Of a stretch of 64,000 nt of DNA, positions 53,401 through 63,002 are shown one piece after another. The stretch covers positions 53,214,166 to 53,278,165 of the forward strand of contig OX439044.1 in assembly GCA_949317995.1 (NCBI GenBank). The letters run 5' to 3'. This DNA comes from Acholoe squamosa (Eukaryota; Annelida; Polychaeta; Phyllodocida; Polynoidae). The first letter of the stretch is position 1; the number at the start of each line of letters is the position of its first letter. The position numbers were made by a program, and so were the translations under genes. Under the pieces are notes generated by a model that searched no databases, was not told the DNA's origin, and saw only the letters and a list, made by a program, of their open reading frames with translations.

Positions 53401-54296
53401 ATTCAGTAATTTTGTATTGTGAGACCTCATCACATGGGGCAAATGCAATCATCATAGCGCACTCCCGTACCGCTTCGCGGTACCGCCGCTACGCGGCGTG
53501 GGAGGCGCTAAAAAAAGTAAAAGGAAAACGACTAATGATTTTTTCAATCCAGAAAAGCCACCAAGGGAGCACCGACGTAGTCAGTGTTTTGTGTTGTTGA
53601 ACGGCAACTTATTTTAAGTGAATAACTTCTTCCCATAGAGATAGCTTTGCAGGGCCGATCGCCACACCCACAGTGGCGTAACATGTGCCCATCCACCACA
53701 GCGGCCCATCCACCACTGCAGCCTCGTTTCCGGGCGCATGTAAACATTCATAATGGCGGACCGCCGCTCGTACGGGACCGCCGCTTGTACGGGGAACTAC
53801 GGTAACGGATTTTGCTGATTTTTTTCCATTTAAACCCTCTAAAAACATAAAATAAATGGAGAACTAAACTCCCCTGGTGTCCTCGGTGGCCGAGGGCGTA
53901 CGCCCTCGGGGAGAAGACTCCCTCGTGGTGGATCGGCCACCTCGTACACCACGGTCGTTTTATAGTTCTCTCTTATTTCTCCGGCGACCTAGTTTGGTGG
54001 GCAAATGTAATCGGTAAAATGGAAATCAAAATGGCCGACATTTCTGCATATTGTAAACAAACATGGGAACCCTTGGTAATTTTAGCTTGCTTTCGACGCA
54101 GGAACCTACAGATAGCCAACTCGTATATATGACCTGTTTCTAAAGATACTGATTAAAGTGATAATCTATAAATTGAAGATTTACTCACCATCGACTGGTA
54201 GCAATAGGAAGCGTACAGCTCAAGGTTGATCTGGCGGTTGACTCCGGCCTCGGACTCCTCGTGGTAGTTCTGACGGGGCATGGTCTGGCGAGACAT
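50303..54296 (-). CDS. FTH-like: Ferritin heavy-chain-type subunit (four coding exons)
   Basis: The exons (minus) are 54,296-54,189; 51,383-51,237; 51,039-50,914; 50,443-50,303, of 108, 147, 126 and 141 nt, all phase 0 with GT-AG borders. The 147 and 126 nt middle exons match the classical animal ferritin gene. The product of 173 residues assembles into a 24-subunit cage that oxidises Fe(II) and stores iron. The ferroxidase centre is complete: E26, Y33, E60, E61, H64, E106, Q140. The three-fold channel residues D130 and E133 are present. No signal peptide is seen, so it is cytosolic. The start [14 protein letters not shown] is the first ATG after the predicted cap site; M6 is an in-frame alternative but the first is favoured. 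Iron regulation is expected through the 5' IRE. Confidence 0.97.
50914..51039 (-). CDS. FTH-like: Ferritin exon 3
   Basis: Acceptor CCTCAG|AAACC, donor TTCCAG|GTACTT, 42 codons. It encodes [10 protein letters not shown] and helix C with E106 of the ferroxidase centre. Confidence 0.96.
51237..51383 (-). CDS. FTH-like: Ferritin exon 2
   Basis: Acceptor TTTCAG|TCATTC, donor ATCAAG|GTTGGT, 49 codons. It encodes YFDRDDVAL and the EEREHAE segment, which supplies E60, E61 and H64. Confidence 0.97.
52000..52057. repeat. Solo end of the CACCTCGGAAGC element
   Basis: CTGCTTCCGAGGTGTC, then CTGAGGTGTCCAGTATTC, equals the right end of the element at 52,242-52,897. No partner end is found to its left. 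Confidence 0.5.
52242..52897. mobile_element. Inverted-repeat element with internally repeated arms
   Basis: The left arm (about 52,242-52,325) reads CTGGACACCTCGGAAGCAGG followed by four more degenerate CATCTCGGAAGCA units. The right arm (about 52,806-52,897) is its reverse complement, with CTGCTTCCGAGGTGTCCAG. Each arm is thus a small tandem array of 20-22 bp units, giving TIRs of about 85 bp. Multiple transposase sites per end is one reading. No coding capacity is seen. Confidence 0.65.
52402..52734. mobile_element. Second TIR element nested in the previous one
   Basis: TTGTGTTCAGGTA at the left and TACCTGAACACAA at the right are perfect 13-bp inverted ends. The next blocks (CCCGACCTACTC and CCGACCTACCTACCC) show that similarity continues, with rearrangement. 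The interior is AT-rich. Confidence 0.55.
54189..54296 (-). CDS. FTH-like: Ferritin exon 1 (coding part)
   Basis: The coding part is 36 codons from ATG 54,296 to the donor ATG|GTGAGT. It ends helix A with [14 protein letters not shown] (E26, Y33). The 5' untranslated region is in the same exon. Confidence 0.95.
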
Positions 54297-54400
54297 GTTG
54301 AAGCTGATTTTTCAGTTGTTGGATAACAAACAGAAGAACTTTGGTTTCACTGGATGTGAGACAAGTAGAATTTGATGTAGGCGTTGGTGGGGTAATGTCG

Positions 54401-54436
54401 ATTTGCCCGTACGTTCACTGACGCAGCAAGACAAAT
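54401..54436 (-). promoter_or_regulatory. Iron-responsive element in the ferritin 5' UTR
   Basis: Minus-strand CAGTGA (54,415-54,420) is the six-base IRE loop. It is closed by a 5-bp upper stem TGCGT/ACGTA with one G-U pair, then the unpaired bulge C, then a lower stem (TTG/CGG region, extended by GTTTA-type pairs after one bulged U). This matches the canonical IRE bound by IRP1/IRP2, which blocks ferritin translation when iron is low. It lies about 120 nt before the ATG and very close to the predicted cap site, as needed for steric block. Confidence 0.88.
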
Positions 54437-54472
54437 TCAGACACAGTTCTGCCCACTTTGCGGCAGTCCCGA

Positions 54473-54481
54473 GTATTTATA
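54473..54481 (-). promoter_or_regulatory. TATA box of the ferritin promoter
   Basis: TATAAATAC on the minus strand. A start about 30 bp downstream (near 54,445) would put the IRE within roughly 10-15 nt of the cap. Confidence 0.7.
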
Positions 54482-54805
54482 GAGAACGACGGCTGTTCCC
54501 GCAGTACGCCTCCCCCCTACGGAGACGCTGGGCTGTCACGTGTCGGGCACGGATGTCGTCCCAGATTTTGGCTTTGCCGCGTCATGCCATATACCTCCTG
54601 GTAGCCTAGTTCCAGGCTGTTTCGTAACATATTGTGGTCGTACTTTATTTCGTGCTGTAGATATTTTCAGTTTTTTTTTTTTACGGAAATTAAAAGTCCA
54701 CGAATTCGTGTCCTCTGTGAAAATTAATTTTATCAAGCAAATAGATCTACGTGTACTTTCAATGTTTCATATTTGTGACTGCTATAATAATGAAATCAAT
54801 CAGTG
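54482..54805. other. Upstream ferritin promoter region
   Basis: CACGTGACAG on the minus strand (near 54,536) contains an E-box. I did not find a convincing metal- or antioxidant-response element by eye. Confidence 0.35.
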
Positions 54806-55861
54806 TAGGGTAGGAAGGGGTAAGACGCCCTTTGGGGTTAAAGGCCCTTTAGCTCTCATGACTATGGTACTAGCTGTATACAGACATTTAACACTTGGAA
54901 GTAAAGATTACCTCAAAGGGGACTCTTTCATAGGTTTTCATTATGATTGGATGAGAAATAGTTGACTTTAATAGCAGACATTCAATATATTATGACTGCT
55001 ATGATCATTGTGTTCAATTTCAGATAATTAGAAATAAAATGGTCCTCAAATGTACATGGTTTGTTGGATGGCAAGTTAAAGGGGTTAAAAGTATAAGCTG
55101 AAGTGCTATAAGGTAAAGGAGTCAAGAGTAGGCCCTAAAAATACATTTTATTTACCCTCCCTTTTATTTTAACAGCTACATGGGCTTTTTTATGTAAACA
55201 TTATCCTCGCATCGGACCCATGAGCCTTTTGCCCTATTGTTGTGAGCCTTTTACCCCAGTCTTTCGATATGCGGGGTAAAATGCCCCGCTTTTTGTCAAA
55301 CATTCTAATGGAATATTCAATGAGGCTATGCTGACAACATATTCAACAATTATTAAACCTTGTTTCATCCCTTGATTAATGTGAAAGATATGCATTCTTT
55401 GGTAATTATTTTCTTAGAACTAGCTCATTTACATGCTATTAGGGTATTTTACCTTATCCTACCCTGTAATCCCTTGAACTTCAATATGAAATATCTAAAG
55501 TGTTACTTTAGGTTATTTACTATGTCCAAAGCTTAGTTGTAGCTTATATGAAGATTATCTTAAGTATCTTTTCTCATGACAAGAATCTACATGGAGCATT
55601 TTTTCCAATTATGATGCTCTTTTATATGCATGTAGGCATTTTACCCCCAAAGGCTGTGGGCCTTTTACCCCAGCCTCTAGACAATAGGGTAAAAGGCCCA
55701 CTTTTTTCACACATGCATGCTTTATCATAACATTCACATGAAGCACATATTATTCCATCCTTTGATTAATGTAAAAATTATTCTGTAAGTAGCAATAAGT
55801 TCCTTAGGCTTAGAAATGACACAGTTGTAAATTAAGGGTGTTTTACCCCTCCCTACCCTAT
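54806..55861. mobile_element. 1.06-kb element with TAGGGTAGG ends and internal duplication
   Basis: The left end TAGGGTAGGAAGGGGTAA is inverted at the right end as TTACCCCTCCCTACCCTA. Two diverged direct copies of about 390 bp lie inside. Each begins near GCCTTTTACCCCAG (55,246 and 55,662), contains CCTTTGATTAATGT-like words (55,370 and 55,760) and ends in a TTTTACC...CCTACCCT block (55,449 and 55,842). No transposase frame is seen. Confidence 0.55.
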
Positions 55862-57112
55862 GTATGTGCATGGCTGTGATCTGAGGGGTGGATGGACGAT
55901 GTGGCCAATGGACGCTGGACCATGTGGCCAAACCAAACAAGTTTTGCCAAAACCGTTGGGACTATCATACCAGGTATAGACTACGTTATGAGTTTCTTAA
56001 AAAAAAAATTAAAAAAAAACATAAATCAAGTCCTGTAAGTCTACATTAAAATAGAGAAAATCGATAAGGAAAGCATTATTGTACCTTTTTTCTTCCCTCT
56101 GTTTTTCTGGGATCATGAAAAATGAGGTAGAATCATCTAAGAATGGATAAATTAAAAGAAAAAAGCGAAAAAAATGGAAAAGAAAAAAACACGAGAGAAT
56201 CGGAGACGCAAAAAAAAAAAAATCACAGCAGCTGACCCATACTTTTCATCGTATAATTTAGAATGGTTACAGAATGGCCTTATGAAAATAAAGTATAAAG
56301 AGGGTTAGGAGCTACTTAATTGGATCCTCCAATTTAAGTGGGTCTATATAAAATCTTACACATTTTCTAAGATGTCCTTGGATTCCAAACAAAATATGAA
56401 GGGGTCTTTTTTCTAGAGAAATGTCAGTTCAGGGGATTTTGAAATTGATGGGTCCATTTTTTTTCTCAATGAATGGCCTATCAGTGGGCTTCCAGATAAG
56501 ACACCCTTTGTCAGGGGATGATGAACGTATAGCTCACATAGCCATTATCAGCTGGGGGCCGCCATTAGACCCCGACGGCACTATGACTAACACCTTCAGC
56601 CCCCGACTCCGCAGTATATGCCAGGGATGCCTCCCATTGGTCAATAATACAATAGCCATGTACCGTATAATTTGAGGAAATAGGCACATGATGGCAACTG
56701 GATGGTCTATGATGGGGATGGGTGGGGGGGGGGGGGGGGTGGACGACTGTCACGCCTGACTGAACATAAGCCTGGCTGGCCACCTCAAAGTGAAAGTCAA
56801 ACAAACAAACAACAAACAAAAAAGCAAATATAAAAACTGAGTACAGCGGAGCATACATATGAAGAATGTTTACATCAGTGATATGCTTGAGCTTCTGAAG
56901 TTATTGGTCCGACCATTTACAAAGCAATATTTAACATAGTGGGTATAGGCAGTCCTACGCATGATTTTTAAAGCACTACCATAAAAATGTGTTTATGTTG
57001 TTGTTTTTTTGTTATGTTTTTTTTTTGTGGTGGGGGGGGGGCTAAAAAAATAGAAAATGACAGGCAGGCGGAAGCATATAGGGAATTTATTAGCTAGTGG
57101 GGATTCGTTCTT
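55862..57112. other. Intergenic, no gene recognised
   Basis: Contains A-rich tracts near 56,000-56,220 and a G14 run near 56,727. Nothing coding is supported. Confidence 0.35.
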
Positions 57113-57115
57113 CCC

Positions 57116-57175
<60 letters not shown>

Positions 57176-57199
57176 ACTTTCTTTCTTTCTTTCTTTCTT
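57113..57199. repeat. (CTTT)n microsatellite
   Basis: About 21 CTTT units with one CTTA interruption. It ends 27 bp before the left terminus of the TIR element at 57,226. Confidence 0.9.
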
Positions 57200-57269
57200 T
57201 ATCAAACCAATACATGCACTAATAATACCCAGCAAATTGTTGTGACTCCTCGTCAACCTGTGTGAAGTG

Positions 57270-57960
57270 GCTCACACATGTCGCTAGATGGAACACGACT
57301 TCGCTATAGCACAAGATCACCAGGAATAGCAGTGGTGGTGATCACATGGCCTCACCTCAGATGGCGAGGATGGTGATCACTCAGACTCACCAGGGATGGC
57401 GACGCGGGTGATCACTCACCTCGCTAGATGAAACACACACCTCGTCATAGCACATGTTCACAAGGGATGGCGAGGATCGTGATCACTCATCCTCACCAGG
57501 GATGGCGACATGAGTGATCACTCATCCTCACCAGGGATGGCGACATGAGTGATCACTCACTTCTGTAGATGAGACGCACACCACGTCATAATGCACATTC
57601 ACCACGGATGGCAAGGATTGTGATCAGTCACCTCACTAGATAAAACGCGTACCTTTTGATAGCACAGGTTCATCACAGAGGGTGAGGATCTTGATCACCC
57701 ACACTCACCAGGGATGGCGACACGAGTGATCACTCACCTCGCTAGATGAAACGCACACCATGCCATAGCGCATGTTCACCACGGTTGGCGAGGATCGTGA
57801 TGCCTCACACTCACCAGGGATGGCAAGGCGGTGGATCACTCACCTCGCTAGATGAAACGCGCACCACGTCATAGCGCAGGTTCACCATGGATGGCGAGAG
57901 TGGTGATCACTCAGACTCACCAGTGATGGCGATGCTGGTGATCACTCACCTTGTTAGATG
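57270..57960. repeat. Minisatellite A, units of about 105-118 bp
   Basis: Six or so degenerate units. Each has CTCGCTAGATGAAACGCACACC, a CATAGCRCATGTTCACC block, GGATGGCGAGGATCGTGATCAC and CTCACCAGGGATGGCGACA. One sub-unit (TCCTCACCAGGGATGGCGAC with ATGAGTGATCACTCA) is doubled near 57,500-57,550. The palindrome GTGATCAC recurs many times. Confidence 0.8.
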
Positions 57961-58329
57961 AAAAGCTCATGATCATCGACATTGGTAATCATGCAGCCTC
58001 ACATCTGCCAGATCAAAGTATGTTTTGCCAGAGAAGGTATTGCCATATGTATCTTCCCTCTAACCACAGACAAGGTGTTCATGTTGATATTTCCCTATGT
58101 ATTTTTCCTGTAACCAGAGAAAAGGTGTTTATGGATAGTTGCTTTCATTTTAGAGATACCTCTATCTAAATTCAATTGATATTCTCTCTATATAATCTTG
58201 TTTGATTCAACTCTGAAGTATTACATGGAAATCAGTGTGAAACAAAGCACATTTGATATGTATGGGACTTATATTTCATGCCCACACTTCCTAGATAGGC
58301 TACATGTTGAACAGTGGTGCTGTCTCAAC

Positions 58330-58790
58330 AACTTTGGCAATGGTGGTGATAAGTTGCCACTGTGAGTGAGAGTGAGTGACAGATGATGCAATCCTCAGAG
58401 AGCATTGACTTGGAGTGACACAAATTCACGTATTGAGTGAGACCAATGTTGGCAATGGAGGTGATAAGTCGCCATTTTGAGAGAAGATTGACTAGGAGTG
58501 ATACACACTCACGCAGTGAGTGAGAGCCATATGGCAATGCAGGTGAAAAGTTGCCATTCTGAATGAGAGTTAACAAACAGTGGCACATATTGACGGAGTG
58601 AGTGAGATCCATGTTGGCAATGGTGGTGATAAGTCACCATGCTTTGTGAGGGATGACAAGGGGTGGCACATACTCACGCAGTGAGTGAGATCATGTTGGC
58701 GACTGTTGTGATAAATCGCCATGCCATGTGAGACTGACACACAGTGGCGAAAGATGACGCAGTGAGTTATCACTCAGAAAGGAGTCACCA
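58330..58790. repeat. Minisatellite B, units of about 93-97 bp
   Basis: About five degenerate units with ATGTTGGCAATGGTGGTGATAA, GTCGCCATTTTGAG, TGGCACA-type words and CTCACGCAGTGAGTGAGA. Different from array A, though both are rich in GTGA/TCAC. Confidence 0.8.
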
Positions 58791-58834
58791 TTGATGACCA
58801 ATCATGGCGACAGATAACGACAATTTGCTGGGTA

Positions 58835-60479
58835 GGGACACATCTCTATGGGACACATCAAGATATAAGTTACATGTATTACTTTATGTACTGAAACCTT
58901 TGGTCTAGCTTAATTCGTGCTCCAAAAGATATCTCTTGCCCGACTTTTAAAACACTTATTAGATAGGATACGCTATTAACAGGTTATTTAGGTAAAAAGG
59001 TATTTAAATGCTCAACACTGTTTTTAATTTCTAAATGCATCTCTATGATAATATGTTAGCAAACGTAACGCACGATAGATGATAAACGTTCAAACATTTT
59101 AAGGAATTTAAAACTGTGTTTAGGTTCTGGAATCATTTACTCCGTTTAGGTGGAAACTGTTTAAGACCTAAACATGTTTTCTTTTCCAAATGGTGTCTAG
59201 ATAAGTGTTTGGAATCTAGACACAATGGCATTAACCACATATGTGGCCAGGTGAGGGAAAACATGCCTCCTGGGGGGAAATGGCTTTTTAAGGTCTAAGT
59301 CATGAGCTTTAAAATGAGATATCTTGAGCTAAAATATCCCCGGTAGTTTTGCTGTAATTCCTTGTCAAACCTAGGTTGGTGTGTACAACTTAAAATGGGA
59401 AATAAGCTCTAAATGCATTATAATCCTATCATAAACACTAATAAGGCAAAAAACACAGTTTTATGGAAAAATAACCAACGAAATGTAATGTTTCTGTCAT
59501 AAAATTGGTTCTAAAAGGAATTTTTTGAGCTCTGTTTTTGGTTCTGGGTTCCTGAAGGAATTTCTAAAAAGGTTTGTGGCAAAAATTCCTAATTAGAATA
59601 GGAGAGTGGTTCCCATGGCAACCAGAAATTGCCTTACCTACCAATTTTCTATGTTTCCATGGCAACCAATATTCCAAAAATGGAACATTTTCAGTGGAGA
59701 TGGAATAATTTTAAGCATACCACTGGATTCCTTATCAAAAATTGGTCTAAAGCTTTTTTCAGCATATTTGTCTGTGTTTTACCCATATGCTGCCCCCTGG
59801 TGGCCAAAACTAGTACTAAAATCCCCCCCCCCCCCGAGGCACGTTCTCCCCCGTTGAGCCACATATATGTAAAGTGTTTTGAAAGCAGAGACAAGTTAGA
59901 GAATTTTATAGAACATAAACAATTTTTTTTCCATACGACATCTATATGTATACACTTCTTTCACTGTCTATATATGTCCAAACCCCTGATGGATTACACC
60001 TGCAGGCTACCTTCTTTTGACCTTCACATCTTTGAAGATACAAGAGTGCATTATACTAAGTTAATGGCACCAAACCAAGTCTTTGATCCATTCCAAATCA
60101 GATCTGCCTCACGTACGCCATATATTCATCACGCGATGTACACTTGGTAAAACTCGTATTCCACCTTTACAAATGTCATTTCTGAACCTACTATATGCCA
60201 TAGGATGTATACTCGGTATATATATAGCCTATTGGTAATTGCAGTCATCATGAAATTCAGATTACAACATGGATTAGGATGTGCTCACTACCAACATCTA
60301 CAAGCTATGACACGTAGATTCACCTGATATTATTTTGAGGGCTCATTTTGAGTGTTAGCTATCGTGTTTGAGTGGATTTAAATTGTCACTTTACATTGAA
60401 ATTATCTCTTCTAACAATAGCTGAATAGAATGATTAGGCTATAGTGTGTTGTCTTTCTGATGGAACTTTAGTGCTTTTA
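58835..60479. other. Intergenic, no gene recognised
   Basis: Contains two CCATGGCAACC (half X-box-like) words near 59,614 and 59,660 and a C13 run near 59,824. The 173-codon frame at 59,629-60,150 has no domain and crosses the C run, so I do not call it. Confidence 0.35.
59789..59805 (-). promoter_or_regulatory. CTCF-like motif (candidate)
   Basis: The minus strand reads GGCCACCAGGGGGCAGC, a full fit to CCASYAGRKGGC. Compare 2182-2201. Confidence 0.3.
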
Positions 60480-60655
60480 GGGTATGATTCACGCCCATTG
60501 GTCGTCACACCAATCAAGTGCTGGCAAGACTGCATGCCAGCACTTTATTGGCGCATCATGCCGACCCTTAGTTGGGTGTTTAATTAATTATCAATCCATT
60601 AGGGTTGGCCTGATGCATGAGGGAAGGCAGCCCTGGCGACTTACTCGCGGACGTG
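60480..60655. repeat. Dispersed repeat related to 8.8 kb
   Basis: CACGCCCATTGGTCG, CGCATCATGCCGACCC and the inverted CATGCATCAGGCC/GTCGCCAGGGCTGCC blocks resemble 8832-8925. AGTGCTGGCAAGACTGCATGCCAGCACT forms an internal hairpin (60,517-60,544). Confidence 0.4.
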
Positions 60656-61186
60656 GGAAATTTTGTTTCCTTCCCTTCGACAGCAGTCTTTTTTTTCTCA
60701 TTTTTTTTTTTTGCACCCTTCCCCCTGTATGGGAGGCGCGGAAAATGTCACCCCTCCCTCCTTTAATCTATACATATGGTAGCGCGCATGCAGGCTATAC
60801 CCAACGCCCTCAAGTAATTGAAGCCATTAAATTGTAAGGATCAAAGTGGTCCATGCACGTGCATGTATGTGTGGCTAACATGATCTCTATATTTGGGTGG
60901 GCCACCCTCCCTCCTTTTCAAATTCTTAGATCCGCCCCTGGAATTCCCATATCTAAAATCATTACAGTTGTATACATACATGTATAGATTCAGCAGTGGC
61001 GGATCAATGGGCCTGCCCCCCCCCCCTAAAAAATTTATAAAAAAAAATAAGTAAAAAGAGAAAGAGAGGGGAAAGAAGGGGACGGGGCACATAATTGCAT
61101 ATGGTGTTCCATAGATATAGCAGACCATTGGACATGTTCAACCACGGGTGTGGACTGGTTACCAGGTTGCGTCTGTGTAGGTGTTA
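60656..61186. other. Intergenic, no gene recognised
   Basis: T-, C- and A-rich tracts only. Confidence 0.35.
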
Positions 61187-61424
61187 GGGACAAGTCATTT
61201 ATTGCTAGGTGGGGGGGGGGTTGTTAGATATATCCAGAGGGGTCACCTTGGTGGGGGGCAAAACCCAATAAACCTTCCCATTGGGGGGGGGGGGTCAAAA
61301 CTAAATATGGACAATTCAAATACCCATCATGATGCATCATTCCATGTGCGGATCCGATTTTTTTGTCGGAATCCGTCAAAATCCATCTAGCCCCCCCTGC
61401 CTATAGTAATAAATGACTCATCCC
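61187..61424. mobile_element. Harbinger-like G-tract MITE (copy 4)
   Basis: The ends GGGACAAGTCATTTATT and AATAAATGACTCATCCC are inverted, with GGTGGGGGGG and CCCCCCCTG inside. TTA lies at both edges (61,184-61,186 and 61,425-61,427). Same terminal logic as the copies in intron 1 of the Ig-LDLa gene. Confidence 0.78.
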
Positions 61425-61708
61425 TTAATTGCGCTCAAAGTCCAATCGAAAGGGGTGCTGATAATTGGAGAAAATTTCTATTTCGCAGCTCAACACTTAT
61501 TTGGACAATGATGGGAGGGCAGGGGGTCAAAGAAATTCTTTGAAACCGATGGCATATCCGATTTTCAAGAAGCAGGAACATTTTGTCATCAAAAATGTAG
61601 GAAATCCCAACTTTGTAATAGAAATTACATCCTCATAAGCTCATCTGGTCCAATGAAATTCTGTCTTTTCATTTTATATTTTGCAGGAGGGGAGGTTGGA
61701 AACATCTA

Positions 61709-61853
61709 AGGTCATATTCATGGCGAGAACGACATTACACAATTTCACAGAGGAATGTGTCGGTGCCCATGCATATGTGCACCACACAGATCCTGAGGGG
61801 ACAGGAAAGAAGAGATATAGACCTTTTTAAGTGGGCTAGGGAAGCCCGACATA
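61709..61853 (-). repeat. Dispersed repeat, inverted copy of 49.2 kb
   Basis: Reverse complement matches 49,216-49,362. It is immediately preceded by unrelated sequence and followed by a (TA)n run at 61,877-61,891. Confidence 0.6.
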
Positions 61854-62252
61854 CCCTAGGTCTGTGCACTTTCATTATATATATATATATGGTGTGGCAC
61901 ATATTATAACACTTATTTCATGAATAATAAAATCACCAGTTCCATTCATATCCGTCCTGTCTTAGTTTACTGGTCCTAATTACCTCAGCTCTCTGTCTTT
62001 GCCTATATGCCTTTGCCACAAAAAACAGTAATCTTTATAATATTAGGGACATGAGATGTGAAAATGTGGGATAAATCTTTGGGTCCGATGCAGAATTTTG
62101 AAATTTCCGCACTCAAGCAGACACTTAAAGTATTGGGATCATAACCAAATACTCCAGGAAGATGCAGGAGTGTATAATCTATCATCAGGATATCATATGA
62201 ACACATTTCGATAACTGAGGGACAGGAAAGTGAGTTTTAGCGGCAGAATCTA

Positions 62253-62271
62253 TTTTTGAGCAGGGAGTAAC
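62253..62271. repeat. Solo terminus TTTTGAGCAGGGAGTAACA
   Basis: Identical to the right end of the element at 62,807-62,999. A third, one-mismatch copy is at 62,635-62,653. No left partner was found for these two. Confidence 0.6.
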
Positions 62272-62806
62272 ACACATAGGGCCTGGGCAGTCAACATGCT
62301 TCAACCCCATATAACGCCCAGTCATTTAGAAATAGTGGCAAAATTCCACCACTCGCTGATGGACAACATCAGTTTGTGTCAAAATAAAAGCATTTGGACC
62401 CCAAAAAAGCACATCAGCGTGTGCCCTAGACCTTCGTACATCTTATTACGACGAAATTTTGGCTGATCCCTCACCTTTATTTTGCTGTAGGAATAACAAT
62501 TGTTGGTAAAATTGGACAAAAATGTATCAAACAATAGCAGGAAGTGTCCTTGTTGTGATTCAAAAAGACCCATATGGATGTGCCATGCGAGGGATGACAG
62601 AGATGTCATCTGGTTTAGCGCCAAAGAATTAGAATTTTGAGCAGAGAGTAACACCCAATCATATTTTATGGTCTACAAACGGCACAGTGAGACGATATGG
62701 GACCAATTTTTGTTCATGATTAATAAGGAGGTGCCAATACACTATGCAAAGCAAAAATTTACTGTATTGAAGCAGTAGAATTTGATTCATTAACCGAAAT
62801 TTTAAA

Positions 62807-62999
62807 TGTTACTCCCTGCTCAAAATGTGTATGCCAATACACTTTAGGGCCAGGAGTAAAAGATAATGGGTGTGGCCACAAACTTTCCATACCATATAAA
62901 CCCCTCAAATGTCCCTCAAAATTAAGTGTATCATGGATGGTAGAAACAGAATATTTCATTGGTATTTTGAGGAGGTTTATTTTTGAGCAGGGAGTAACA
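62807..62999. mobile_element. 193-bp MITE with TGTTACTCCCTGCTCAAAA ends
   Basis: TGTTACTCCCTGCTCAAAA (62,807-62,825) and TTTTGAGCAGGGAGTAACA (62,981-62,999) are perfect 19-bp inverted ends. There is no coding capacity. The target duplication is unclear. Confidence 0.75.
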
Positions 63000-63002
63000 T
63001 AA

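Larger units (their letters stand above)
51384..54188 (-). other. Ferritin intron 1 with nested repeats
   Basis: A 2.8-kb intron carrying the inverted-repeat element 52,242-52,897, another nested within it, and GC-rich palindromes at 53,470-53,510 (CGCTTCGCGGTACCGC) and 53,885-53,920 (GAGGGCGTACGCCCTC). No further exon is visible. Confidence 0.55.
57226..58834. mobile_element. 1.6-kb TIR-bounded element with two minisatellites
   Basis: The ends TACCCAGCAAATTGT (57,226-57,240) and ACAATTTGCTGGGTA (58,820-58,834) are perfect inverted repeats, and similarity goes a few bases further. Between them lie two unrelated tandem arrays (57,270-57,960 and 58,330-58,790) and about 350 bp of unique DNA. 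A microsatellite sits next to the left end. This recalls bivalve Pearl/Helitron-associated elements (tandem core plus microsatellite), an inference from architecture alone. Confidence 0.65.

Noticed and set aside
57057..57256. Frames on both strands with Ser/Phe/Leu or Lys/Glu repeats
   Set aside because: They are translations of the (CTTT)n microsatellite.
57270..58790. Regular repeats resembling a CRISPR array
   Set aside because: Units are about 95-118 bp, degenerate, without unique spacers, in a eukaryotic genome: minisatellites.
59629..60150. 173-codon plus-strand frame
   Set aside because: No recognisable domain, runs through a poly(C) tract, and has no splice or codon support.
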